Notes: generated by a model from the letters alone, not told the origin. A stretch of DNA of 64,000 nt from Paremcibacter congregatus (GCF_006385135.1 NZ_CP041025.1:3317501-3381500), one strand, 5' to 3'; shown: positions 1 through 8,693, counted from the stretch's first letter. Program-made: numbers and translations.

Positions 1-1193
1 TCAGCCGCACGCGCCGTATGCTTTACTCTGCTCTTCAAAGACCGTTCCGCAGACAGGGCATTTTCAACTTCCTGAAAAGCCGCCAGAACTGTTTGAGCAA
101 AAACCTGTTTCTCGGCTTCAAACAGTTCCTGTTGCGCACGGGCCGCATTGCGCAGCTTGCCGCCCTGGAAAATGGGCTGGGTAATACTGCCCATCAAATT
201 CCAGAAAACATGATCAAATTTCAGGAGGTCGCTAAAAGTCGAGCTGCTGTTGCCGGTCCGGGCCGTGAGTGACAGGCTGGGCAGAAGGTCTTTTTCCGCC
301 GATTGCTGACTGTAGCCCGCCTGCAACAGCCGCGCCTTCGCGGCCCGCAGGTCGGGGCGTTGTTCCAGCAAATTCATCGGCAGACCGAGCGGAATATCCT
401 CATACTGATCCGGCAGAGCGCCGGCAGTCTTGATGCCTGCCGCCGGATAACGTCCGGCAAGAATTTCCAGTTTCCGCTTGTTGCTGTCCAGCACATCGCG
501 TTGACGGCTGGCATTGGCGCGTTCCGCCTCCAGGCTGCTGGTGATCAGGCGCAGATCCAGCCCCGTTTCCAGCCCGCGTTCATAGCGGTTGGAAACAACC
601 CGTACCGCCTGCTCATAACTCTCCACCGTCTGCTTCGACAATTCCAGTTGCGCTTCGGCTTCCACCACATCGAACCAGGCCTGGGCCACCTGGGCCGCAA
701 GCGACAGGCGCGCCGCCCTCAGGTCCTGGTAGGTGGCCTGAAAACCTGCATCCGCCCCGGCGCGATCCGCCGCAAGCTTGCCCCAGATGTCGGCTTCCCA
801 CCGGGCGTCTAGTCCGAGGGACAGTTCGTTCTCCGGACTTGAGCCTGCTGTTTTCTGGCGCTGGGCGTCGAAACTGGCGTCCAGGGTCGGGAAACGGTTG
901 CCCCGGGTTACATCACGGGTGTACCCCGCGGCCGCAAGCCGAAAGGACGTTGCTTTGAAATCCGGATTATTCGCCAACACCTCATCGACAAATTCTGTCA
1001 GGGCGCCGTTGTTCATATCATCCAACCAGCCATGCTGCACACCAGCAGGCGTCTGATCCGTTTTTGAATCAGTCGCCACCCAGTTTGCTGCAATATCGGG
1101 GGTTGGAAGCGTCGCATCTGTCACCGGAACCGCCGCACAGGAACTGAGGGCGATCAACGAGACAGAAAGGACCAAATACTTGGGTCTTCTCAT
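1..1193 (-). CDS. RND efflux outer membrane lipoprotein, NodT family (3' end outside window)
   Basis: Outer membrane channel of a tripartite efflux pump, the TolC-like partner of an RND pump and periplasmic adaptor. The reading frame starts at the ATG complementary to 1191-1193 and stays open to the left edge, giving 397 visible residues. It begins with a lipoprotein signal (lipobox LSSC, lipidated Cys19). Family hallmarks follow: NPDFKA near residue 60, RWEADIWGKL near 125, the LEQRPDLRAA segment, and a second repeat ending VENALSAERSL. The C terminus is off the window, so the pump genes, if downstream, cannot be seen. A palindrome about 55 bases upstream may be its operator. The family is clear; the exported substrate is unknown. 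Confidence 0.9.
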   Translation of the reverse strand, partial: MRRPKYLVLSVSLIALSSCAAVPVTDATLPTPDIAANWVATDSKTDQTPAGVQHGWLDDMNNGALTEFVDEVLANNPDFKATSFRLAAAGYTRDVTRGNRFPTLDASFDAQRQKTAGSSPENELSLGLDARWEADIWGKLAADRAGADAGFQATYQDLRAARLSLAAQVAQAWFDVVEAEAQLELSKQTVESYEQAVRVVSNRYERGLETGLDLRLITSSLEAERANASRQRDVLDSNKRKLEILAGRYPAAGIKTAGALPDQYEDIPLGLPMNLLEQRPDLRAAKARLLQAGYSQQSAEKDLLPSLSLTARTGNSSSTFSDLLKFDHVFWNLMGSITQPIFQGGKLRNAARAQQELFEAEKQVFAQTVLAAFQEVENALSAERSLKSRVKHTARAA

Positions 1194-1245
1194 TTTTATT
1201 AAGTATCCTTAACCTGCTCTTATTTTTATATGCAGGATCCGTAGT

Positions 1246-1264
1246 TCACAATTATAGTTTGTGA
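1246..1264. promoter_or_regulatory. Inverted repeat upstream of the NodT-family gene, possible operator
   Basis: TCACAA and TTGTGA arms flank 7 AT-rich bases, 53 bases before the efflux lipoprotein start. Size and position suit a dimeric repressor such as a TetR-type efflux regulator. No regulator gene lies next to it, so the role is inferred. Confidence 0.3.
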
Positions 1265-1394
1265 TATCTTCCAAAGATTAATTTATATGAAATAATTGCA
1301 AAAAGCGATAGCTTCACCTGAAACTGATCTCAAAATTGCGTTCCTTTATCGCAAAAGTAACGGCGGCAAAGAAACATGGTCTTGAAAAATGAAA

Positions 1395-2237
1395 TCAACC
1401 GGCTTCCGTCTGCACGGAAATATGGTCCGCGACATCACCATCCGGCGTGAAACAAACCGCATTAAGCGCCCCGCCCCGCCCGCAGCCCCCGTCAAGCGTC
1501 GCCGTATGCGGGCTGTTCAGCCGCAACCCCTTGTTGCTATGGTCATAACCGCGCACGATTCGGGCAAAACCGCTGTAGGGTGATGTGATCTGGTCGAAGC
1601 GCCCATTATCCCACCAAAAGTTATCCTTCTGCATGGTGACCGGTCGGTTCACATCAATTGAGGCGTGAACAAACAACATCTTACCATCCCGACTGAAGCC
1701 GGCCCGCCGCAGGTTGCTCAGAAAAACCGAATGCCCCGGATGATTATGAATGGCGCGGCGCAAGCTGCTGGTCCAGCGCGATATGGACAGGGTGCCTTCG
1801 CGGGAAATCGCCCGCGCCACATGTTCGGGGGTGCCATAACTGGCGACCACCGCCCCGATATTATGATCGACCAGCCAGTCCATGACCTCCCCTGGATTAG
1901 GGGCAAACTGCAGTTCCAGCAGCTTGGTCAGCATTTCTTCACGGGCGCCGCGCAGATATACAAAGGCTTCGGGTTTCGAGGTGCCGCCCAGGGCCATAAG
2001 TTTGCGGCGCGTCTCCAGAAGTTCGTTGAGCGTCGCCACCACCGTCGGGCGATTGCCGAAATAATTCCCCAGATATACCAACTGGTCGCCAGGGCGAAAC
2101 CGCGTCAGCAGGTCTTCATGCAACGTCGCCAACGCCCCGGTCTCGCCGTGAATCGCCGCAACCGCCCAAATCCGGCGCGCCTGGTCAAGACAACCGAATT
2201 TTTCCATATCCATGTTTGACAGGTCCGTCACAGTCAT
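1395..2237 (-). CDS. Degenerate PPP-type metallophosphoesterase-like protein
   Basis: 280 residues laid out like a PPP phosphatase, with an AIHGE segment near residues 28-32 in place of GDxHG, LGNYFGNR at 56-63 in place of GDxVDRG, RGAREE at 97-101 in place of GNHE, HAS at 191-193 in place of HAG, and DGGCGRGG near 249-256 like the C-terminal DTGC box. Several metal ligands expected in the family (the motif I and II Asp, the motif III Asn and His) are replaced, so catalysis may be lost or altered. From memory, similar proteins are annotated as metallophosphoesterases in other alphaproteobacteria, so this may be a conserved pseudoenzyme subfamily. It sits alone between carD and the efflux gene, on the same strand. 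Confidence 0.7.
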   Translation of the reverse strand: MTVTDLSNMDMEKFGCLDQARRIWAVAAIHGETGALATLHEDLLTRFRPGDQLVYLGNYFGNRPTVVATLNELLETRRKLMALGGTSKPEAFVYLRGAREEMLTKLLELQFAPNPGEVMDWLVDHNIGAVVASYGTPEHVARAISREGTLSISRWTSSLRRAIHNHPGHSVFLSNLRRAGFSRDGKMLFVHASIDVNRPVTMQKDNFWWDNGRFDQITSPYSGFARIVRGYDHSNKGLRLNSPHTATLDGGCGRGGALNAVCFTPDGDVADHISVQTEAG

Positions 2238-2342
2238 ACCCCTGATTTTATTCTCTCGATTTTCGTGAAAATGCCCTGTGACGCAGAATAGCCCAGATTA
2301 AATAATTGCGCTACAGGAAGGCGATAAAAAATACCCGCAAAC

Positions 2343-2376
2343 AAAAAAAGAGCCCGATCTGACATCAGGCTCTTTT
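2343..2376 (-). terminator. Rho-independent terminator downstream of carD
   Basis: On the minus strand, an AAAAGAGCC stem with a GAT/ATC inner stem and a CTGAC-type loop is followed by an uninterrupted T run (the A run at 2343-2349 on the plus strand). It lies about 60 bases after the carD stop. Confidence 0.85.
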
Positions 2377-2434
2377 CAAAATGTTTATGTGGAAACTTGT
2401 CGTTTACATCCTACGGCTCAACGTCCCCGGACAG

Positions 2435-2938
2435 TCAGGCGGCCGCCATAACTTCCGTCAACTTGACCATGGCTTCCTTTTCCGCAATTTCTTCCACTGC
2501 GGCCACTTCACGGGCCAGACGGCTGATGGCGGACTCATAAATCTGCCGCTCGCTGTAAGACTGCTCTGTCTGGTCGCCCCCGCGATGCAGATCCCGCACC
2601 ACTTCGGCCAGATGTATCAGATTGCCGGAATTGATCTTGGTTTCATATTCCTGCGCCCGACGGCTCCACATGGTCCGTTTAACCCGTGCCCGACCCTTCA
2701 GGGTCGTATAGGCCTTGTCCATAATTGTCGGACTGGACAGAGACCGCATGCCGGACATTTCGGCCTTGTTGGTCGGCACCCGCAAGGTCATTTTTTCACT
2801 TTCGAAGCGGATCACATATAGCTCCAGCTTCATGCCGGAAATTTCCTGCTCGCCGATTTCTGTGATGATTCCTACGCCATGTTTTGGGTAGACGATATGC
2901 TCATTAACTGAAAAGCCCAATTTATTCTCTTTCACCAT
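2435..2938 (-). CDS. carD: CarD family transcriptional regulator
   Basis: 167-residue RNA-polymerase-binding regulator. The CarD/CdnL N-terminal Tudor-like domain is visible at about residues 8-70 (NEHIVYPKHGVGIITEIGEQ, then ELYVIRF and MTLRVP), which contacts the beta subunit. The helical C-terminal domain (WSRRAQEYETKINSGNLIHL to the end) contacts promoter DNA near the upstream edge of the bubble. In alphaproteobacteria CarD stabilises open complexes at rRNA and growth promoters. Length and motifs fit the family. It is monocistronic, with a strong terminator just downstream and about 700 bases of non-coding DNA upstream. Confidence 0.95.
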   Translation of the reverse strand: MVKENKLGFSVNEHIVYPKHGVGIITEIGEQEISGMKLELYVIRFESEKMTLRVPTNKAEMSGMRSLSSPTIMDKAYTTLKGRARVKRTMWSRRAQEYETKINSGNLIHLAEVVRDLHRGGDQTEQSYSERQIYESAISRLAREVAAVEEIAEKEAMVKLTEVMAAA

Positions 2939-3636
2939 ATTACGATAACAACTCCAACCTGATATACGAACCCCGTGCCTTCCGAAAAACTCCTGGCGAC
3001 AACTCTCGCCTCAAAACTTCCGGCTTCGTAATGTTTGCCCAAAACATCCCGTATCTGCGGTTACGTTATCTTCAGAACTTCGTCACAACGAAGTTTCTTC
3101 AAAACGAACGCTTGGCGATCACCCTTGTTTTCGGAGCGTGGCCTTGTCATCGTTTCGTCACCATAATAACATAAAGTATGTATATTTTATGGTTAACAAA
3201 CTCTTAAAAAAGGCACGAATCGCAAACAGGACATATACCAGATCTCTATAAATCTGGCATCGTTCAAGCCCGGACCGGGATTAATCATTTGAAACAAAGC
3301 TTTAAAAAAACACGCTCAAATACTAATCAACGCGGATATTATAACATATTTTTCACTTAAAAACACCCATAAAGCAATAGGTCCCCGGCCACTTTGATAG
3401 AATATTCAATTATTACGGTAGATTATCATTGAAAAATTTATTGTCCGTCCCTCTCTTCAGACCGGGGGGAGCATCTATTTTCCCCGCGAAAGTAGCATTC
3501 CCCATAATTCTGCAACATTTTATCTTTATGTTACGCCTCCTGTCATATAAGCCGCCTGTGCCTGGTTTTCCAGTATGCGGTAGTATGACAAAATTCCATA
3601 AAAAACATGCCCCAGGCATATCACGGAGGACTTTCC
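2939..3636. other. Long intergenic region between carD and the PEP-CTERM gene
   Basis: About 700 bases without a credible gene, AT-rich between 3180 and 3420. It must hold the divergent promoters of carD and the PEP-CTERM gene. Visible structure: a perfect 8-base inverted repeat, AACTTCGT / ACGAAGTT, at 3076-3095, and CCAGAT / ATCTGG at 3238-3257. I found no tRNA or recognisable riboswitch. Confidence 0.5.
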
Positions 3637-4338
3637 ATGCGATCTTTATTCGCGCACATACTGCGCAACAGTTTTCATAAATTCAGCCCTTTTCTCATTG
3701 CAGGTTTCTGTACAGCGTTACTGATACCAACGGCTTCCGCCAACCTGATTACCGATCCGGACGGCATCAACATCGCTTATCTCGAGGGCGGCTTTGGCAC
3801 GGACGCCGGCAGCCCTCTCAATCCGGATATCGGCCTTATGGTCAGCGACCCCGGCGTCGAAATCGTCGGTAACGGCTCCAAGGACAACAGTTTCGCCGGC
3901 TTTTTATTCGCAGGAGAATCTGTGGATTTTCTCGCAAATTCCATCACCTTTATCACAACAGGAGCGATTGAAGGATATATTATCATCAGCAATATCCAAG
4001 CCACCCTGTTGTCCGTCACCTCCAGCGGCGATGACATCCTGGATTCAATCACCCTTATCGACGAACATTCTTTCAGCTTTCGCCTCTCCGCCAGTGAAAA
4101 TACGTCAAACCCCGGCTCACCAGGCTCCCCGACGACACCAATCCGCATTCGCAGCCTTGACCCCTTCACCGCCGACAGCGGGCAAAGTATGGCTTCCTTG
4201 CTTCTGGTGTTTGCAGACGAGCAAACCGCACCGCCCGTCACAGACGTATCGGAACCTGCTTCGCTCGCCTTGCTGCTGATCGGCGCGGGAGGTTTTCTCT
4301 ATAGTCGTCGACGTCAGGTGGCTGCCCCTGTGGCATAA
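3637..4338 (+). CDS. Secreted PEP-CTERM sorting-domain protein
   Basis: 233 residues. I chose the ATG at 3637 because GGAGGA lies 6 bases before it and a signal peptide follows at once (hydrophobic FLIAGFCTALLI, cleavage near ASA-N). An ATG 30 bases upstream has no ribosome site. The mature part is Thr/Ser/Gly-rich with a beta-like pattern and no recognisable enzyme domain. The C terminus is a PEP-CTERM tripartite signal: SEPAS, a hydrophobic helix LALLLIGAGGFLY, then SRRRQ, with Ser in place of the first Pro. Such proteins are processed by exosortase and linked to extracellular polysaccharide and biofilm matrix. No exosortase gene is in the window. Confidence 0.85.
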   Translation: MRSLFAHILRNSFHKFSPFLIAGFCTALLIPTASANLITDPDGINIAYLEGGFGTDAGSPLNPDIGLMVSDPGVEIVGNGSKDNSFAGFLFAGESVDFLANSITFITTGAIEGYIIISNIQATLLSVTSSGDDILDSITLIDEHSFSFRLSASENTSNPGSPGSPTTPIRIRSLDPFTADSGQSMASLLLVFADEQTAPPVTDVSEPASLALLLIGAGGFLYSRRRQVAAPVA

Positions 4339-4365
4339 GACACCACAAATAGAAGACCAGAATCA

Positions 4366-4397
4366 CCAAAGGGGCACTCGGTTGAGTGCCCCTTTGG
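4366..4397. terminator. Strong hairpin between convergent genes (probable bidirectional terminator)
   Basis: A perfect 14-base stem, CCAAAGGGGCACTC, with a GGTT loop lies between the PEP-CTERM gene (+) and fdxA (-). Neither side has a clean T tract, but strength and location fit termination. Confidence 0.7.
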
Positions 4398-4438
4398 CGT
4401 TAATAATTCTTATAGCGCAAACGCGCCTGTGTCTTAAA

Positions 4439-4774
4439 TCAGGTTCCGGCGCCTGGCTTTTCGCTCAGATCGGCAAGCTTGTTCGCTTCGCCAACGGCAT
4501 CATCGGCGCCCGGCAAGGCGTCAACCTTCTCGGTAATATTCGGCCAGACCGCAGAGAATTTCTCATTGATCTCCAGCCACTGCTCCAATCCGTCTTCCGT
4601 ATCAGGCAGAATGGCTTCGGCCGGACATTCCGGCTCACAAACGCCGCAATCAATACATTCATCGGGGTTAATCACCAGCATGTTCTCACCTTCGTAAAAA
4701 CAATCCACCGGACAGACTTCCACACAATCTGTATATTTACACTTGATACAAGCCTCAGTGACGACGTAAGTCAT
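4439..4774 (-). CDS. fdxA: Ferredoxin FdxA, 7Fe [3Fe-4S][4Fe-4S] type
   Basis: 111-residue low-potential electron carrier. By homology with Azotobacter ferredoxin I, Cys9, Cys17, Cys21 and Cys50 would hold the 3Fe-4S cluster, and Cys25, Cys40, Cys43 and Cys46 the 4Fe-4S cluster. The sequence runs [16 protein letters not shown] near the start and [13 protein letters not shown] at 39-51. The C-terminal extension of about 55 residues is typical of FdxA, common in alphaproteobacteria. A ribosome site (AGGAGA) precedes the start. It is a single gene; its redox partner is not indicated by neighbours. Confidence 0.96.
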   Translation of the reverse strand: MTYVVTEACIKCKYTDCVEVCPVDCFYEGENMLVINPDECIDCGVCEPECPAEAILPDTEDGLEQWLEINEKFSAVWPNITEKVDALPGADDAVGEANKLADLSEKPGAGT

Positions 4775-4900
4775 AGAGTTCTCCTTATACTTTCCACCTT
4801 GACGGAATCCACATCACATCTCTTGTGTTTGGATATAGCATCTCTAAAACAGGATACAACAAAAAAAACCAAAACTTTCAATTATGTCCGGAAGTTTCCA

Positions 4901-4920
4901 CCGCGGCGCGACAGCCGCGG
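4901..4920 (-). terminator. GC-rich hairpin downstream of the TerB-like gene
   Basis: CCGCGGC and GCCGCGG arms with a 6-base loop, 15-35 bases after the TerB-like stop. There is no strong T tract, so termination is only probable. Confidence 0.4.
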
Positions 4921-4935
4921 AGGCCCCACGGGCCG

Positions 4936-5391
4936 TTAGTCGGCGTGTCTGACCTGGACCGTTTTGCGGATCTGGCCACTTCTCAGGTCAGAAATATACA
5001 GAAGACCCGCCACCCGGCGCATCAGATTGCTTTCATAGGCATCTTCCTTGCCGTCGGCAAAGACCACTTCCCACATCAATTCCAGAATATTTTCGCGTCC
5101 GGCGTCATCGAAATGATCCTTGATCCGGCGGGTAAAGCCGAGAATATGGTTGGCCTCACTCTGGGCCGCCAAAGCCTCGACAAACAGCTCCAGCGCCTCT
5201 TCCTGGCTCAATCCCAATCGGTGTTCCAGCAAATGTAGGATGCGCTCCCTCTCGACCCGTGAAACCTCCCCGTCATGGGCCGCCACTTCAACCATCAGGG
5301 CCGCCGCTGCCAGCTTCTCGCATTCCTTGTCCGGGGTCTCGCCCGCAGCAGGTCCCTGCAGCATGGCAGAGATCTTCTTTAAAATTGACAC
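4936..5391 (-). CDS. TerB family (tellurite resistance-like) protein
   Basis: 151-residue helical protein of the cytoplasmic TerB/DjlA-like fold (COG4103 type). The typical start is present (LAAAALMVEVAAHDGEVSRVERERI, residues about 28-51), with the acidic HDGE segment that in TerB binds divalent metal, and a second half with VFADGKED near 110-117 as the pseudo-repeat. The family was named for tellurite resistance, but most members are general stress proteins of unknown function. It begins 34 bases after the TetR gene on the same strand, so the two are probably co-transcribed. Confidence 0.8.
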   Translation of the reverse strand: MSILKKISAMLQGPAAGETPDKECEKLAAAALMVEVAAHDGEVSRVERERILHLLEHRLGLSQEEALELFVEALAAQSEANHILGFTRRIKDHFDDAGRENILELMWEVVFADGKEDAYESNLMRRVAGLLYISDLRSGQIRKTVQVRHAD

Positions 5392-5425
5392 GTATTATAC
5401 CCTTTAAATTTGATTTCTTGTTTAG

Positions 5426-6070
5426 TCAGGAGGAAATGACCAGAGACTGCGTGAAAAGTTTCGTCACCTGCTCCGCCATTTCTGTGCGCCCCCCCATATC
5501 CATTTTATGATCCGATTTCATATGTTCCATCAGGCTCTCGTTCATCAACAGCACCGAAAGTCCATGCACCACGGACCAGGCGCTCATCAGAGCCACCGCC
5601 GGATCAATCTTCCGGGCGTTGGGCAAGGCCAGACATTCCATCACTGTTGCCTGAAAACAGGAAAAAGTGTTGTCTGCCGTATTATGCAGTTCTTCATATT
5701 TATCGTCACATAATTCATATTCAAACATGACCTTGAAATGCGCCGGATACTTACCGGCGAACTGTACATACTGCAGGCCAATCTTCTCCAGCCGCGCCAA
5801 CGGATCTTTTTCTGTCTCAATCAGGCCGCGCATGCCTTCGCCAAGCTTTGCCATACCATCGGCCTTCAGAACCGCAATCAGGGCTTCTTTATCCTCGAAA
5901 TGGCGATAGGGCGCCGTTTGAGACACACCGGCCCTGCGCGCCAGCGCCCGGAGGCTCAGGTCATCCAAACTGCCTTCTTTAAGAATTTCCAGCGCAGACT
6001 CAATCAACGTCTCGCGTAAATTCCCATGATGATATGATTTTTTGCCCTTTGGGCAACACCATTTGTTCAA
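5426..6070 (-). CDS. TetR/AcrR family regulator with WHG-type C-terminal domain
   Basis: 214 residues. The N terminus has the family entry sequence SYHHGNLRETLIESAL and a helix-turn-helix at about residues 40-60 (LSLRALARRAGVSQTAPYRHF). The C-terminal part (QYVQFAGKYPAHFKVMF, then AWSVVHGLSVLLMNE) matches the WHG/TetR_C_13 ligand-binding domain. It is first in a probable two-gene unit with the TerB-like gene. A TTGAC-GGC-GTCAA palindrome 75 bases upstream is a plausible autoregulatory operator. The ligand is unknown. Confidence 0.9.
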   Translation of the reverse strand: MNKWCCPKGKKSYHHGNLRETLIESALEILKEGSLDDLSLRALARRAGVSQTAPYRHFEDKEALIAVLKADGMAKLGEGMRGLIETEKDPLARLEKIGLQYVQFAGKYPAHFKVMFEYELCDDKYEELHNTADNTFSCFQATVMECLALPNARKIDPAVALMSAWSVVHGLSVLLMNESLMEHMKSDHKMDMGGRTEMAEQVTKLFTQSLVISS

Positions 6071-6144
6071 AAGTAACTCCTACACACCCCAATCCGTTTT
6101 CCAAGCCTACCCATACCCTGGAAACACAATTATCGCCGTTCATG

Positions 6145-6157
6145 TTGACGGCGTCAA
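6145..6157. promoter_or_regulatory. Candidate TetR operator
   Basis: TTGAC-GGC-GTCAA is a perfect short palindrome, overlapped by a second inverted repeat (CGCCGT / ACGGCG). It lies in the gap upstream of the TetR gene start at 6070. Size and placement fit TetR self-repression; this is inference. Confidence 0.4.
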
Positions 6158-6247
6158 TATTATTTTATTTATCCATGAAATACAGATGTCATAGCATGAA
6201 AGCCTGACAATATAAAGGCGAATGCCGGAAAAACTCACCCATGAAAG

Positions 6248-6790
6248 TCATGGGGTCAGCAGCAACTCGCCCCCTTCAAACTTGAAGCTCGACAGGCGAC
6301 TGAGGAAATTCATCCCCAGCAGGGACACATCCAGCCGACCAGCCTGGGAAACTGATGCCGGGATGCTGGAAAATGGCATGCCTTCCAACGCCATCCGGTC
6401 CAGCAGAACAACCGCCATGTTGCTCTTGCCGTTGGCGGTCCGGAATACCCGGTCAAAGGACAGACCCGCAGGGTCCAGCCCCGCCGCAAGGGCATCTTCA
6501 TACCGCAACGAAACATGGCTTGCGCCGGTATCAACGACAAAATGCACCGGCGTACCGTTGACTTCCAATGTAATCCGGTAATGGCCGTCCCGTGAAACAG
6601 GAATGCGGATGGGCTGGGTGTTGTCGGCCATTCGTGTTGTGCCATACACCAGCTTGCCGGAGGCGCTCTCCATCTGCGCCCCATCCCGTTCCGCTACCGC
6701 GTCTGTGGTGTCCAAAATCTGCTCGCCAAAATAGGCCACCACCGCGGCAACACAGAGAGCAAACAAAAGAATCATCGACGGACTGTTCAT
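6248..6790 (-). CDS. Membrane-anchored retropepsin-like aspartic protease (TIGR02281 type)
   Basis: 180 residues. An N-terminal membrane segment (about 5-21) is followed by a linker and a single retropepsin lobe with the catalytic motif VVDTGASHVSL (Asp87). Further hallmarks are NGTPVHF before it, the FRTANGKSNMAVVLLD flap region, and a C-terminal LLGMNFLSRLSSFKFEGGELLL, the conserved G-MNFL segment of clan AA single-lobe proteases. The active form must be a dimer. The single N-terminal segment suggests the protease lobe faces the periplasm. Substrates are unknown. It stands alone, with about 110 bases to the next gene. Confidence 0.9.
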   Translation of the reverse strand: MNSPSMILLFALCVAAVVAYFGEQILDTTDAVAERDGAQMESASGKLVYGTTRMADNTQPIRIPVSRDGHYRITLEVNGTPVHFVVDTGASHVSLRYEDALAAGLDPAGLSFDRVFRTANGKSNMAVVLLDRMALEGMPFSSIPASVSQAGRLDVSLLGMNFLSRLSSFKFEGGELLLTP

Positions 6791-6899
6791 GAGAGCGACC
6801 TACCTTCATCTTGAAAAACCGGATCAGGGTAGCGGCAATCATTTAAAATCAGCTTAAAGAATAGATATAATATGATCCATTCTTCAGCCGGCGGGCGGC

Positions 6900-8189
6900 T
6901 TATTCCCGCCGGAAAACTTTACCGGATTTCATGACAAAAACCACTTTTTCGATATTCTCGATCTGGGTCAGCGGATTGCCGTCAAGCGCGATGATATCGG
7001 CATATTTTCCCTGTTCCAGCGTTCCCAGCTCATCGCTCCTGCCCAGAAGATCGGCGCCATTCACGGTCGCCATCTTCAATGCCTGCGCCGCCGGAATGCC
7101 CAAGGCCACGAAACGCTCGATCTCGCGATAGTTCTTGCCGTGCGGCACGACACCTGCATCACTGCCGGTCGCGATCTGCACGCCCATTTTATAAGCCCGC
7201 AATATGGTGTCAGGATGTTGGGCAAGGAAGGCGTCATTATGGGCCAGCATCTTTCCCTCGACCTTGCCGTCAGCCTTTAGTTTTTCCAGCATGTCATGTA
7301 CGGAAACCGTCGGGACAAAATAGGTGCCCTGCTTTTTCATGGCGCGCAAGGCCTTGTCATCCATAAAAGAACCATGCTCAATCGAGGACACCCCGTATTT
7401 CAGCACGAACAGGGCGCTGTTACGGGGGTGACTGTGCGCCGCGACCTTGACGCCGTATTTGGCCGCCACCTGGGTCACCGCTTCAATCTCGTCAGCAAAG
7501 AACACCGGGGCTCCGTTTTCATTGGAACACAGCTGGCTACCGCTGCAGGAAGAATATATTTTGATCCAGTCCGCTCCGGCTTTGATCAGGTCGCGGGTCG
7601 TGCGGCGACAGCTTTCCGGGCCATTGCACTCCAGTCCCCCGTCTTTGCTCCCAACCCCGATGATCTGCCCGGCGGCGAAAATACGCGGCCCATCAATCTC
7701 GCCGGCCTGCACTTTTTTGCGCAGTTTAAAAATCGTATTTCCCCAGGCGCCAATATCCCGCACGGTCGTATAGCCGGCCATCAGGGTTTTTCGGGCATTG
7801 ACCACCCCAACGAGCGCCATGTCATCAGCCTTGCTATCATGGTCCTTGGTCATGGTCAGGTGAACATGTAAATCCATCAGACCCGGCATGACAAATTTGT
7901 CTTTCAGGTCGATGAGCCGGGCATCCGGAAAATCAAGATCTTCAGGAGTCTGGTACCCGGCATGAACGGCCTTGATCTTATCGCCTTCCACCACAATGGT
8001 TTGCTGCGTCAGCGGGGCTTGCCCCGGCACCGCCAACAGCTCTCCCACTTGCAATAGCAAGATCGGCTTGCTGTCGTCCGCCTGTTCAGATTTTTGTTCT
8101 TTTTTCGTGTCGTCAGACGCGCCATAAGACAGCGGGGCTGACAAAACAAGCCCCATCAGAATCACCAAAATAGCCGATAAATGTCTCAT
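6900..8189 (-). CDS. Secreted amidohydrolase family protein (imidazolonepropionase / prolidase-like)
   Basis: 429 residues from the ATG at 8189, chosen because GGGAGAGAAG precedes it and a signal peptide (LSAILVILMGLVLSAPLSYGA) starts there; a longer frame adds 14 unlikely residues. It is a metal-dependent hydrolase of the COG1228 group. Likely ligands are HVH at 108-110, Lys210 (DWIKIYSS, the carbamylated Lys position), His252/His254 (AAHSHP), His272 (IEHG) and Asp344 (TGSDAG). It is periplasmic and probably acts on Xaa-Pro-like dipeptides or other amides; specificity cannot be read from sequence. It has a short acidic/Lys-rich linker (about 24-41) after the signal. Monocistronic. Confidence 0.9.
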   Translation of the reverse strand: MRHLSAILVILMGLVLSAPLSYGASDDTKKEQKSEQADDSKPILLLQVGELLAVPGQAPLTQQTIVVEGDKIKAVHAGYQTPEDLDFPDARLIDLKDKFVMPGLMDLHVHLTMTKDHDSKADDMALVGVVNARKTLMAGYTTVRDIGAWGNTIFKLRKKVQAGEIDGPRIFAAGQIIGVGSKDGGLECNGPESCRRTTRDLIKAGADWIKIYSSCSGSQLCSNENGAPVFFADEIEAVTQVAAKYGVKVAAHSHPRNSALFVLKYGVSSIEHGSFMDDKALRAMKKQGTYFVPTVSVHDMLEKLKADGKVEGKMLAHNDAFLAQHPDTILRAYKMGVQIATGSDAGVVPHGKNYREIERFVALGIPAAQALKMATVNGADLLGRSDELGTLEQGKYADIIALDGNPLTQIENIEKVVFVMKSGKVFRRE

Positions 8190-8288
8190 ACTTCTCTCCC
8201 AGATACATATCATTTTGCCGCAGCATGGCACAGGAGAACAAAAATAGGAATAAAATTCAGTTCCTAAATCATGACTTATTCTAATAGG

Positions 8289-8690
8289 TTAATCAGGAAA
8301 AATATTACGCAGGCGGTCCGTGGCGCGGCGTTCGGACTTTGTCGGGCGCCCCGCGCCCCTGTTGCGCGGCGCCACTTGCGCCTTGCGGTTGGCCGCGGTG
8401 ACTTCTGGCGCCGGAGTCCGGTCCTCATACAGGGCCTGGGCCTCGGGCGCCGGGCCGCGGCGCTGACTTAACGCCAGCACCTTGACGATGCGAATGGTCT
8501 TTGCCTGGGGAAAGGTCAGCACATCGCCGACCGTCACCGCCGTTTTGGCTTTGGTGAATTTTTCCCCGTTCAGCCGTACCTTACCCGCCCGGCAAACCTT
8601 GGTTGACAAGGACCGGGTTTTAAAAAAACGCGCATGCCAGAGCCAGATATCAATCCGTTGCGAGAGCTCTTCCGGCTGCGGCTGCGCCAT
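8289..8690 (-). CDS. S4-domain RNA-binding protein, Hsp15 family
   Basis: 133 residues. The S4 domain occupies about residues 10-70, with RIDIWLWHARFFKTRSLSTK and CRAGKVRLNG as the classic S4 signature. A basic, disordered tail rich in Arg, Ala and Pro follows. Relatives such as Hsp15 bind free 50S subunits carrying nascent chains after heat shock. It lies just 3 bases downstream of the helicase stop on the same strand, a pairing that fits shared RNA metabolism and probable translational coupling. Confidence 0.9.
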   Translation of the reverse strand: MAQPQPEELSQRIDIWLWHARFFKTRSLSTKVCRAGKVRLNGEKFTKAKTAVTVGDVLTFPQAKTIRIVKVLALSQRRGPAPEAQALYEDRTPAPEVTAANRKAQVAPRNRGAGRPTKSERRATDRLRNIFPD

Positions 8691-8693
8691 GGT

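Noticed and set aside
3440-3636. Possible riboswitch in the leader of the PEP-CTERM gene
   Set aside because: I compared it by eye with the c-di-GMP-I consensus and found no matching core; only scattered short stems.
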